In this document: positions 22,143 through 31,133 of the stretch, one piece after another
How the letters are laid out: the number at the start of each line of letters is the position of its first letter
How positions within the stretch are numbered: position 1 is the first letter of the stretch
DNA from: Selaginella moellendorffii
Lineage: Eukaryota > Streptophyta > Lycopodiopsida > Selaginellales > Selaginellaceae
Assembly (NCBI RefSeq): GCF_000143415.4
Contig: NW_003314263.1
Span: 4,095,628 to 4,159,627, forward strand
DNA length: 64,000 nucleotides
Direction: 5' to 3'
The notes under the pieces: generated by a model
What the model was told of the DNA's origin: nothing
The model's database searches: none
The model's input: the letters and a program-made list of their open reading frames with translations, nothing else
Program-made: the position numbers and the translations under genes

Positions 22143-23852
22143 CTATCTCTTACTCTTGAATTTCTTGGATTTGTCCAGCATATCCACCATTGCCGACGTT
22201 CGGTACGACTCATCATCTGAGGGTGTCTCTTGTACCAGGCTTTCTGAAAGAACGCCACCAGTGCTCATTCTTTTAGCACTAGCACCAACACAAGGAGCTC
22301 CATTGCTCCGTGGTTTAGCACCACCACCTCTGCCCCCTCTGCCACCTCTGCCAACTTCGAAAAAGGCGGGGCGCTTCCGTGCTGATTTAAGTAACAAAAT
22401 TCACAAGAGTTAGAACACAAAAGACATCCAAAATGTCTTACCTTTCGCCTGGTACGAAGCTCGCTGGTTGCAGTGAGAATTCCCGTTGGCAAGCAGCACA
22501 GCATGTCCCTCGGAGTGGTAATAGTCCCCCTTCATGCACTGGATCAGCTCGTCGAGTTCTCTCACCAATCTCCTGGACAAGCCATCGCCAGCTCCAAACG
22601 CTCGGGAGCTCTCAATCTTCTGTTTCACGTCCACCAGCACTTGCTTTGCCGACGCCAAGCTGCCAGACCCCAGCTTACGAGCGGCAGCCATCGCCTTCGA
22701 GGCACTCACACGGTTCTTCTGCCTGTCCACCTCGATCTTTGTCGCCTCCTCTTCTTCGCCAGCTTTGAGCTCCTGGATCACCAAGCTCGAAGTTGCAAGC
22801 TGCTGGGTCTTGTTCGACTGCCCAGGGTCTTGAAAGCTTCCCTCAACTTTGAGAAGTTCCATCGACAAAGAGCTCGAGTCGGAGCTAGGCAGCAAGAGCC
22901 CCACCAGGATATCTCTCTCCTCTTCCGCATACAGGGATCCAAGCTTCACTGTCGCAGCTCGATCGCCATCCATGGCCGTCGTCCCGGCGGTGGCTTCCAC
23001 ACTCCTGATCTTCGCTCCGCCACTCGCCTCGATGCAGACTTCCACTTCCTGTGCCACCACGCTAAGCAGCCCGCCAATGCACTGAGCAAACGCGTGCTGG
23101 ACGGTGGACTCCTCTTGCACGTAGCAAAAGCTGCCGCCTGTGGCCTCGGCGATGCTGAGCATGGCCTCGGGATCATGGTCACTTCCAAATCCAAAAGTGT
23201 GCACTGGAACTCGCTCGATCCCATTCTCGAGGTAGGAATCAACAGGAAGAACTTTGCATCGCTTGAACGTGATCGCATTGTCCATCCCGTCCGAGAGAAG
23301 CATGATGCTCGACACCGGGTTCCTGTTCCTGCGCCGCGAGAGAAGATCGAATCCAGCCTTTAGCCCCGGACGGATCTCGGTCCCTCCCAGGGTCCGCAGC
23401 TTCTCCACTGCACTGAGTGCCGCCTCTCGACCGTCGTGGGTCATCCTCTTGAGACCGAGATGGACTTTGGGCTCGTCCGAGAAGGAGACGATCGCGAGGC
23501 GGTCCTGCTGTCGCAAATTCCGGATCACAAACTCCATGGCGGTCTTGACGAGCTCCAGCTTCTGGCCGCGCATGCTGCCGCTCACGTCCAGCACTGTCAC
23601 CAGATCGACCGGGGCGCGAGCATCGGCGGCGGCCAAGCTATCGTCTTTGGGAGCTTTGAGATGAACGAGCGCTGTAAAGCATCGCTCTTCTTCTTCTTCT
23701 TCTCCCCTGGCCTTGATCTTGTCGACCTCGCCGATGATCTTGAGCTCCGGCTGCTCGCCAATCACTAGCCAGCCTAGCTCCTCGCTAAGATGGACGATCT
23801 CGTCTTCCTGGAGCGCGCTGCTTACCTCGGAATTCTCAAACCCTGCCGCCAT
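22143..23852 (-). CDS. vWA-domain protein, WAV3/EDA40-like but without RING
   Basis: Two exons (23852-22442, 22381-22143) give 549 residues. The vWA domain (about residues 80-260) has a complete MIDAS start VLDVSGSMRGQK, then IVSFSDEPKV, GGTEIRPGL and MLLSDGMDN. It is followed by a Vwaint-like region (about 275-480) and a basic Gly-rich tail (GRGGRGGRGGG) ending in KKFKSKR. In plants this vWA plus Vwaint plan is typical of the WAVY GROWTH 3 group of RING E3 ligases. Here the N-terminus (MAAGFENSEVSSALQEDEI) has no C3HC4 zinc finger, so it may be a substrate-binding paralogue without ligase activity. The small intron changes the C-terminus: reading through it would stop soon at FVF. Confidence 0.85.
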
Positions 23853-24229
23853 GTTCTCTACCTATGACCTAATCGAAGAGAATCATATACTTGCATACTT
23901 TTCTTGGTATATTCGTTAATTTGTAGGTCATCTTTATTCTTGATGATCTATAGAACTATTTAAGTTCCCAGCAACCATCTTGTGGAATTCTGGAAGGTCA
24001 TGCCGGTTAAGTCAAGTCACTGACCCATCTCTTGTCATTGATAAAGAAAAAAATGAGCATAACGACGTGGAAAATCACATGCGAGCAACTTTAAGAAGAA
24101 ATGTATTTGCCGTATCCAAAGGGAGATCCCCACGCCTACTCTCTGCTTTATAAGAGGATGGTCTCCCACAGTAAGTTTTCGTGCTCCTATACTTTTTAGT
24201 TGTGCAATCCGCGTTCTAGTTTGATCGCT
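23853..24229 (+). promoter_or_regulatory. Divergent promoter region with TATA box for PR-1 gene
   Basis: This 377-bp gap separates the vWA gene (-) and the CAP gene (+). A TATA box (tataag, 24149-24154) lies about 80 bp before the PR-1 start codon, a normal promoter distance. No other element was identified. Confidence 0.5.
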
Positions 24230-24733
24230 ATGGGGGGAGTTCTTCGTGCAACTCTAATGGTTGTTGTGATCTATGGCACTGGATTTCTCCACGCAGGTCT
24301 TGCAAGCACGGAGAGTGATCTTGTCAACGCACACAACTCCGCGAGATCTGCTGTTAGTGTTCGTCCGCTGGTTTGGAGCACGCAAGTTGCCTCGTATGCG
24401 CAAAACTGGGCCTCGACTCTCCAGGCGAGCTGTCAAATGGTCCACTCTAGCGGGCCGTATGGCGAGAACTTGTATATGTGGAGGGGGAGCGATGGCTCGG
24501 TGGCGCCTCCAGCCACGGACGCAGTCAAAGAATGGGTGAAGGAAAAGGCTGATTACAATTACGCATCAAACACTTGTGCTCCGGGCAAGGAATGCAGGCA
24601 CTACACTCAGGTTGTGTGGAGGAACTCGACGCGAGTGGGATGCGCTCGAGTGAAATGCAATGGTGCGAATGCGTACATTGTGAGTTGCAACTACGATCCA
24701 CCAGGCAACGTTGGAGGCCAGAAACCTTACTAA
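24230..24733 (+). CDS. PR-1-like secreted CAP protein
   Basis: A single-exon gene of 167 residues. The ATG at 24230 starts a hydrophobic signal peptide (MGGVLRATLMVVVIYG...HAG), and an upstream TTG is not needed. The CAP domain follows with all family boxes: LVNAHNSARSAVSV, GPYGENLYM, HYTQVVWRNSTRVGCA and the C-terminal YIVSCNYDPPGN. The His, Glu and His cavity residues (NAH, GEN, HYTQ) are present. Six cysteines in the usual places suggest three disulfides. PR-1 proteins are apoplastic, bind sterols and are often induced in defence. Poly(A) signals (aataaa) lie just after the stop, near 24760-24783. Induction cannot be judged from this sequence. Confidence 0.93.
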   Translation: MGGVLRATLMVVVIYGTGFLHAGLASTESDLVNAHNSARSAVSVRPLVWSTQVASYAQNWASTLQASCQMVHSSGPYGENLYMWRGSDGSVAPPATDAVKEWVKEKADYNYASNTCAPGKECRHYTQVVWRNSTRVGCARVKCNGANAYIVSCNYDPPGNVGGQKPY

Positions 24734-25365
24734 AGATCGATATGAAAATAGTTATGTATGAAATAAAGATGAAAGATCAATAAATTTGCTCTTCTGCCTT
24801 CATGCTACCAACGAAGGGATTGAAGACGTCAAGCAACACCATTCTGCTAATCAGGTAGAAAGCAATTCTTTTCTTGTTTCTTATTTCTTAGTGACTCAGA
24901 TAAACTGGAGGACGTGGGAAGTTCTTGTATGGGACGTGTTTGTACTGAATGGAGCGATATCATTGTGGGAGATGTCATAAACGATTGGTTATCTTCTCAA
25001 AAATTAGAAATTAAATAATTTGAGTGCTTTTTATTTATTAATCACATTGATAACTTGTAATAAAATTAATCTTGTGTTATAAATTATAAACATCAGATTA
25101 ACTTAGAATATACTAGTAAGTGGTTAAGAAAGTTTATAAATTATAGATACAAAATGAATAACAATCTTTAGATAGTAAAATAAACCAGAATATTTTAGTA
25201 TATTTTAGATACAGGTTCCAAAAATTATATACTGTTAATAATTTTGTACATGTGAGATTTGTTAATTTAAGCTGGACTTCCTTGTCCAAGACCAAGAACA
25301 ACCAGGAAAGTGTATTGCTTTTACTGAAAGAAAGCCTTCACTCCTCACTCCTTCGCTCTTTGTTT
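24734..25365. other. 3' UTR then AT-rich intergenic DNA
   Basis: The first 60 bp hold overlapping poly(A) signals of the CAP gene. The rest is AT-rich with imperfect repeats of ataaattata type and no coding signal. GC content jumps sharply at about 25480, where the next gene begins. Confidence 0.5.
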
Positions 25366-26025
25366 ATGCTCCTACAGCCGCATTGTGGAGCAAGCTTGAT
25401 CAAACTTCCGTTGGGTCCCAGTAACGAACACCTAGGGCAAGAAAAGTTGGGAAAGAATGGAGATTCTTTCTCTCGATCGGTGTCAAACACCGAGGTGGCC
25501 GAGTTCGTGGCGGCCAAGCAGCCAGGCAGCGTGAGCGAGGCCCAAGCCGTGGTGGCCAAGCTCACGGCGGCGCCGCTGGCCAAGCGGTGCTGGGTGTGCT
25601 ACATGGGCAACGAGGACTACGGCAACTGGCTCCGGGGCACGGTCAACGGCCGCCCGGTATCCTTCATGCTGAGCCAGAACTCGGACAGCTTCGTGTCGGT
25701 CAATGCGGTCAATAGGCTGGGGCCGACCACGACGCTATGCCGCCCGTTTTGCGTCAAGTTCCTGGGCTGGAACCCCTCTCCGCCCCACAATCGCAAAGTT
25801 CGCAAACTCAAGTTTCAGCTCGAGGGCGGCTACAAGGGCTGCATGGATTTTTCAGTCATGGATCTGATTCACCACGATTTCGTCCTCGGGCACCAGCTCT
25901 TGAAGGTGTGCTCCGAGGCGATTTACAAGGACGATGATGGTATCATCAAGGTCGACTTTGGATTAGGCGGTGGGCAGAAGTTTACCTCGCCGTTCCACCA
26001 GGGGCGTCCCCAGTTTGAGGAGTAA
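25366..26025 (+). CDS. Retropepsin-like protein, copy 1 (catalytic Asp lost)
   Basis: The open frame ends at 26025. The ATG at 25366 would give 219 residues, but the true start is unclear. The ATG matching that of copy 2 (25457) is out of frame, because about 19 bp present in copy 2 are missing here. Residues shared with copy 2 begin at VAEFVAAKQPGS. The core WLRGTVNGRPVSFMLSQNSD, then VSVNAVNRLG and DFVLGHQLL, follows the order of a Ty3/gypsy retropepsin: inhibitor-flap strand, D-T/S-G-A site, A-x-x-L-G-L, then V-I-L-G-x-x-W-L. The active-site D-S-G-A is replaced by S-Q-N-S, so proteolysis is not expected. High GC and long conservation suggest a gene rather than a transposon. The shifted start means it may be a young pseudogene. 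Confidence 0.6.
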   Translation: MLLQPHCGASLIKLPLGPSNEHLGQEKLGKNGDSFSRSVSNTEVAEFVAAKQPGSVSEAQAVVAKLTAAPLAKRCWVCYMGNEDYGNWLRGTVNGRPVSFMLSQNSDSFVSVNAVNRLGPTTTLCRPFCVKFLGWNPSPPHNRKVRKLKFQLEGGYKGCMDFSVMDLIHHDFVLGHQLLKVCSEAIYKDDDGIIKVDFGLGGGQKFTSPFHQGRPQFEE

Positions 26026-26644
26026 ACGGCGTGAGTTTCTGCTCGCTGCTCTTTTCAGTTCTGTTAACTTGCAGGTGATGAAAGGGCTTGGACATCGTCC
26101 AGAAGTTATGATTCTCATGGTTTTAGCGTTTCCCAAGCTCGGCTATCGTTTTAGAAGACGAAGCTATATAAGCTTTGCGAACAGCCTCATCAATAAAAGC
26201 TACCTATGAAACCATCAATGGATCAATATCCTGATGGTGCTTTGGAACTGTGACCCTTAGCTGGCCAGCTCATCCACTCAACTCTCACGTTCGCGACGGC
26301 ATCAAGCTGCAAGCTCCAAGACGTATCCCAATGCCAGTGCATGACATCGGGTACTCTTTCTCGAGAGGACGTGGTAGAGGGCCTCTCCTAGAAGTCTCAT
26401 ACCTACTCGCTGTAACCACACTTGTCATCGTTGTTCAGGTGGTGAATAAGATCAAGCTACAAGGCTCAGAAACTATGACAAAGATCATCAAGGAAAACAA
26501 CCATGTCTGAATAATGCATGGGTTTGGCCGAAAAGAACAAGGTGCGAATATTCCCTGCTAACGTTCCTGAGTCGCTCCCTACCCTAATGCAGGGTTTTAA
26601 AAGCACCGGTATATTCTTCTCCTGAAACGGTCCTAGGGCAAGAA
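26026..26644. other. Spacer between the two retropepsin-like genes
   Basis: It must include the 3' end of copy 1 and the promoter of copy 2. The sequence cctagggcaagaaa just before copy 2 is also present before copy 1 (near 25431), so the duplication included some upstream DNA. A short frame at 26250-26510 was not recognised. A TATA-like agctatataagct lies near 26160. Confidence 0.5.
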
Positions 26645-27220
26645 ATGGAGCTTCTTCCTCTCGAGGTATGCAGCTTTCTCCAGTCGGTGCCCAACGCTGA
26701 GGTGGCCGAGTTCGTGGCGGGCAAGCAGCCAGGCAGCTTGAACGAGGCTCAAGACTTGGTAGCCGAGCTCACGGCGGCGCCGCTGGCCAAGACGTGCCTG
26801 GTGTCCTTCGTGGGCGACGACGACTATGGCCGCTGGCTCCGGGGCACTGTCAACGGCCGCCCGGCGTCCTTCATGCTCAGCCAGAACTCGGACAGCTTCG
26901 TGTCGGTCAACGCCGTCAACCGCCTCGGGCTGACGACTTCGCTGTGCCATCCGTTTAGCGTCAACCTGCTTGTGGGGAGCACCGCGCAGCCCAGCAATCG
27001 CAAAGTGGCGGACCTCGAGTTTGAGCTCGAGGGCGGGTTCAAGGGATGCCTGGATTTCGCGGTCATGAATCTGGCTCGCCACGATTTCGTCCTCGGCCAC
27101 GAGCTCATAAACTTGTGCTCCGAGTATGTTCTCAGCTTTCGGGATGGCATGAAGATCGAGCTAGAATGCGGAGGGCAAAGTTTCACCTCCCGGTTTCAGC
27201 AGGGCCGTCCCCAGTTCTAG
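26645..27220 (+). CDS. Retropepsin-like protein, copy 2 (catalytic Asp lost)
   Basis: An intact 191-residue frame begins at ATG 26645 (MELLPLEVCSFLQSVPNAEV). It is highly similar to copy 1 throughout, with a helical N-terminus (AEFVAGKQPGSLNEAQDLVA) and the core WLRGTVNGRPASFMLSQNSD, VSVNAVNRLGLTTSLCHPF, LEFELEGGFKGCLDF and DFVLGHELI, ending RFQQGRPQF. The order and spacing fit the single-domain retropepsin of Ty3/gypsy elements, yet the D-S/T-G-A active site reads S-Q-N-S. No gag, reverse transcriptase or LTR flanks it. I infer a host gene derived from a retroelement protease or a related plant family, acting by binding rather than cutting. A bound substrate or cellular place cannot be told from the sequence. 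Confidence 0.7.
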   Translation: MELLPLEVCSFLQSVPNAEVAEFVAGKQPGSLNEAQDLVAELTAAPLAKTCLVSFVGDDDYGRWLRGTVNGRPASFMLSQNSDSFVSVNAVNRLGLTTSLCHPFSVNLLVGSTAQPSNRKVADLEFELEGGFKGCLDFAVMNLARHDFVLGHELINLCSEYVLSFRDGMKIELECGGQSFTSRFQQGRPQF

Positions 27221-29941
27221 GCAATCCGTAAGTTTACAATGAAGTTTCCGTCGTTTTCTGAGTTCTCATGTAGACTCTCCAGGTTGTCGTGGGTCATGAA
27301 TCGTCGAGAAGATGTTCTTGGATGTTGTGTTTTTTCCATTGTTTCATCGCAGAGCTTGTTTCCATCGTCTTTCCATGTTTTCCATTGTTTCGTATAGTTC
27401 TTTGAGCTTCTCTTTACGTGGCTCTTTGATTAGTCACGCTTTCTGGTCCTGGAGAATCGCCCCCAGCTGCTTCCAGGCCTGTCTCCTCTGTGCCATTAAG
27501 AACGCACTGGGCTGTGATTAAAAATCCAATGAAATCAAAAGCATTGGTTTGCAGATCAACATATGCTTTTTTTTCTTTCTCCCCGAGCGGACAAAGAATA
27601 TAAGAATTGTAATCTATTTGGCCTGGATGGCTCTAAATAGGCCTGAATCAGCATTGCAACTTTGGCATTAGATTCTCTTTCACCTCTTGAACCCATCCCG
27701 TGGCCATTGCTCATGCCCAACCAGAAAATCACATTAAACTTTCCAAAAGACAGGATCCAATTTGCTAAATATTGATTGATAATATTCCCCCGCCACCAAC
27801 ATCAATGCGCAGTGTAGGTTGGATAACCAGCACTCGCCATATCAAAAACTCCAAAGGTTCATATCAGATCACGCTGTCACCTCCTTATTCAACCTTATCA
27901 CCATGTGGCTTGTGGGTGCCCAAAAGAAAAATAATCAAATCTCATTCTATATTGTTGTTTAGGGCGTGTGTGAAATTTCGAGCACACACTGTCATGGCCA
28001 CAGTAATGGTATGTTTCTCGCTGCCAACACAAACACTAAACAAGCTTAATTGACTAAAATAATACTTACTACTAAAATAATGCCCGGGAGATCTACCGTC
28101 TGGATACCGACGGCCGAGACAAGCCCACGTGACAGGAGCGCCAGATCGGGACCACACATTATTCAGTCCACATCGCCCGTTGAAACCGGCTACCGTCGCT
28201 TTCCCACCTTTTTCTTTCCTAAAGTGGCCATATGGCCCAAGCCGTACACCGCGGGAGGCATATGCCTTGGACTATTCCAAGATATTTGGGTGTCTAATAT
28301 TCCTATAGCTACATGCAGTGCACAAGGCTATGGTATTTTATCACACACCCAATTAGACAATTTAGGCTAGGAAAGGAAAAGAATTTGGAGGAAGTGGTCC
28401 TGGCGCTCAATGAAGAGCCTTGTCTCGGATTGCGGGGACAAGGATACACAGGGTTGGCTGACACCCCCACCAAAGCACACCAGCACACAAAACAGATGAT
28501 AGGGGAGTAACAGGCAGCCAGTGGTAAAGGAAAAGTAGAAGATTTTTACACGCCTTTTACCCCCCCCAGCCCCACAGGGATTGCGAGCCGGGCTTGGAGG
28601 CATCCACAAAGATCTGGCTTTTATGCAACAAAGATATGTCATTGGGATGGAGAGCGCAGGCCCACCACGATTCTAAGGCATGCATCCCTCGGTCCAATCC
28701 ATTTCCGTATCATCTTTTTTGCCCTTTGATCACACACGTCTCGCTCGTCTATCTCGGTGTCACGCTTTGCTTGTGACCCCAAAACACACACTCTGGGTCA
28801 CACTGACTGCTGACTGATTGACGAATTGACCCGACCCGCAAAGGTTTATGACGTAAAAGGTGGTGGAGGGGACGAATAAAACCCCCAAAGGTAAAAGGGG
28901 TGCAAAGGGTAAAAGCAAAAGAATGGGTCGAGGAAAGCACCGCTCAACTGATTTCCAGTTCCGGGGAATTGGATCCGGGACTGACCCATACCCGTACTCG
29001 CGCAGATATTCCACTCCAAACAAACACACACACCTAAACCCGCCACCTTTGCTCGTACGGCCAGCCCACGAAATATTTTTGCCGGCCCAACAAACAATCT
29101 GTTTCTGACTGCCACGTTGAAGCAGGGATCTTGATCTTGGTTCGGACTCTTTTGACTGGCTCCCACCTAAACTACATGCTTTGAATGTGTTGCCCTAATA
29201 CTCACGCACGCTCGGATGTGGAAAGGTGGCGGGCACCTACCTCAGACTTACCAACAATAGCAAGGTGGTGCACAACACCACGCACGAAAAATAGAGCCTA
29301 GGCCAACTTTTCTTCTTTCGCAATGGGTCCGAATCGAAAGTGACCTTTGCGGAGCATTGCATTTGCCCTAAATCTTGGCACCACCACCTTTTTCAGCATG
29401 ACCTTTGAATGCGTGGCGGATATTCCTATCTATCCACTGGCCACTTCAGACAATTTGGTTACGCGAGCTGGATTTGGCCGGACGCTCATTGGCACAGAAG
29501 TGGGGTGGCCAAATCGTCTGGCCTGGCAGGCAAGAAACTGGGCGCCAGGTGGCGGTCACCCAAGGTGGTATATTCGCCGAGCAGAGCGACTGCTGTGGTT
29601 CTCGCTTAGTGGTACGTCTCTATCCAAAGGACTATGATTTTTCTGACCAATGGCCGATGTGGAATTTTCCCATTGGCGATGGTACAGGGCCTGCGATGTA
29701 ACGCCTTCCCCCAGCTATATCTATCTACATGATGATGATCTATCTCTTTTGACGTTTTCAAAGTGGGCTAAGGCTAGTTTTGCCAAGTCTGGGGGACCGC
29801 CCGCTAGATTTGGTGGCATATATGAAAGGTGAATTTGAGGGAATTCGTTTGTCGTGTGGGATGATAGCAGCCGACCAAACATGGGCCGTGTAGTGCCCAA
29901 CAGCGGCATTGCAAATCTAGCGTCGCGTCTCTTTTTGGGTA
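27221..29941. other. Long intergenic region, no gene seen
   Basis: Many short frames occur on both strands but none has a motif or a spliced partner that I could place. A G-box core (cccacgtgac, near 28123) is seen. GC is intermediate and stop codons are frequent. It may hold distal regulatory DNA of the SPEAR gene, non-coding transcripts or old repeats. Confidence 0.45.
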
Positions 29942-29968
29942 TAGGGTTTAAGCGCGATAAACCCTAAA
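29942..29968. promoter_or_regulatory. Inverted pair of telo-boxes
   Basis: tagggttta (29942-29950) and ataaaccctaaa (29957-29968) face each other across 6 bp. In this window telo-boxes otherwise sit at gene starts (near 4108, 5956, 14868 and 39886), so an unrecognised transcript might begin close to 29990. That is inference only. Confidence 0.4.
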
Positions 29969-30362
29969 TCTCTCCCCGGGCTTTTTGTCTGTGATTGAGA
30001 TTCTCTTCCGTCCATGGATCAATCAATCAGTCAATCAATCAGCTAGCTCATCGCGCGGGCATCTTGGACTGTGTCAATTATACAATCTATACACCAAGTG
30101 TACTGGGCATTTGCCCATTGTTTTATGCCACTTATCACGCCCCCAGCGGCATGCGTATGGATCTCTTTAGCGTTGGATCCACGCCACCTTGACCTAATCC
30201 GGATTCCCCTCTCGCGGCATTTTCAAAGCCTGTCCACGCCAAGAATTTTGGGCGGTGTCCATCGCTTCTAGAAATTCATCCAAAGACTGCCGCACGAAAA
30301 CTGGAAATCTTTGGAAACAAAGATTTAGATTACAAAGGGCATCGTGCTAAACGCTTGCGCTG

Positions 30363-30421
30363 GGAATCGAACCCCAGATCTGATTCCCTCGTACGTACTC
30401 CCATGAGGGGGCCACACAGCT
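30363..30421 (-). repeat. tRNA-derived relic (SINE-like), A- and B-box remnants
   Basis: On the minus strand a good B-box GGTTCGATTCC (complement of 30363-30373) sits in a near-perfect T-arm (CTGGG...CCCAG, loop one base too long). An A-box-like AGCTGTGTGGCC (complement of 30410-30421) lies about 40 nt upstream. No acceptor stem pairs, so it is not a working tRNA. It fits the head of a tRNA-derived SINE. Confidence 0.35.
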
Positions 30422-31056
30422 GAATCGCCGGCCGCCGCATTAATGTGACCGGGCCGTACCCTGCCGTACGTTTGCTGCGGGGAACTGGAATTTGTGCCAG
30501 CCTGCCAAAATATGTCACGCATTGACTGGCACTGCGCCAGTTTCCCAGTAGTGGCCCAGATCTTAGCCTGCGCGCGCTACCGGCTGCGCCCGCCAGGTGT
30601 CAGTCAGCTGGATTACCCTGCCGGTAAGCTTTCCTCCCGTTAACTTACCGCGCGATTTGGCTTTTACGGCGCGCGCGACACACGTAACGGGGGCAGCCAG
30701 TTAAATGCCGCGTTGACCGTTGGATCGGGGATCCAACGGCCGGGATGTGGCGGGGGATTAGCGTCGTCCGATGGCGGCCATCCGACGGCAGTGCCACGGG
30801 GGATTAGGGTTCTACTGTTAAGGATGAGGTTATTTTAGCGAGAGTAATATTGAGGCCAATGTGAAGAAGTGGAGGAGCGAGCGCTAGCGGCGAGAGCGAC
30901 GATCGCATTCTCTTTGTGATCGATTCGAGCTAGGTAGAGCTGCGGTGCAAGGTACCACTGGGATTTCGATTCCATTGCCAGGGTTCGAGCCTATGTAAGG
31001 GGAGATCGATCCATTCGCCGCGCGAGCGCGTAGCGCTCCCTTCCTTGTTCTTGGCA

Positions 31057-31110
31057 ATGTGTGACGAGATGGAGGGCGGCGAGGCCCGGGGCAGCGATAT
31101 TTCGGCGTGA
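31057..31110 (+). other. uORF of 17 codons before the SPEAR start
   Basis: ATG (31057) to TGA (31108-31110) encodes 17 residues starting MCDEMEGGEA and ends 23 nt before the main ATG. It may lower translation of the main frame. This assumes that the transcript starts upstream of 31057. Confidence 0.45.
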
Positions 31111-31133
31111 TTCCACCGCGATTTCGCCCGAGA

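Larger units (their letters stand above)
29969..31133 (+). promoter_or_regulatory. Probable promoter and GC-rich leader of the SPEAR gene
   Basis: No protein gene was recognised. GC rises towards 31133, as expected for a long GC-rich 5' leader. A (TCAA)n run lies at 30018-30041. A short uORF (31057-31110) precedes the start codon, and a tRNA-like relic lies at 30363-30421 (listed separately). Confidence 0.4.

Noticed and set aside
22473-23363. 296-codon plus-strand frame opposite the WAV3-like gene
   Set aside because: Shadow frame of a GC-rich gene; the minus strand carries the vWA domain.
29347-29701. Overlapping frames of 96-98 codons in the long intergenic region
   Set aside because: They overlap in different frames with no domain or splice signals, and their length is expected by chance at this GC.
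30340-30425. Working tRNA gene
   Set aside because: The T-arm is good but the loop is one base too long and no acceptor or anticodon stem pairs, so it was kept only as a relic.
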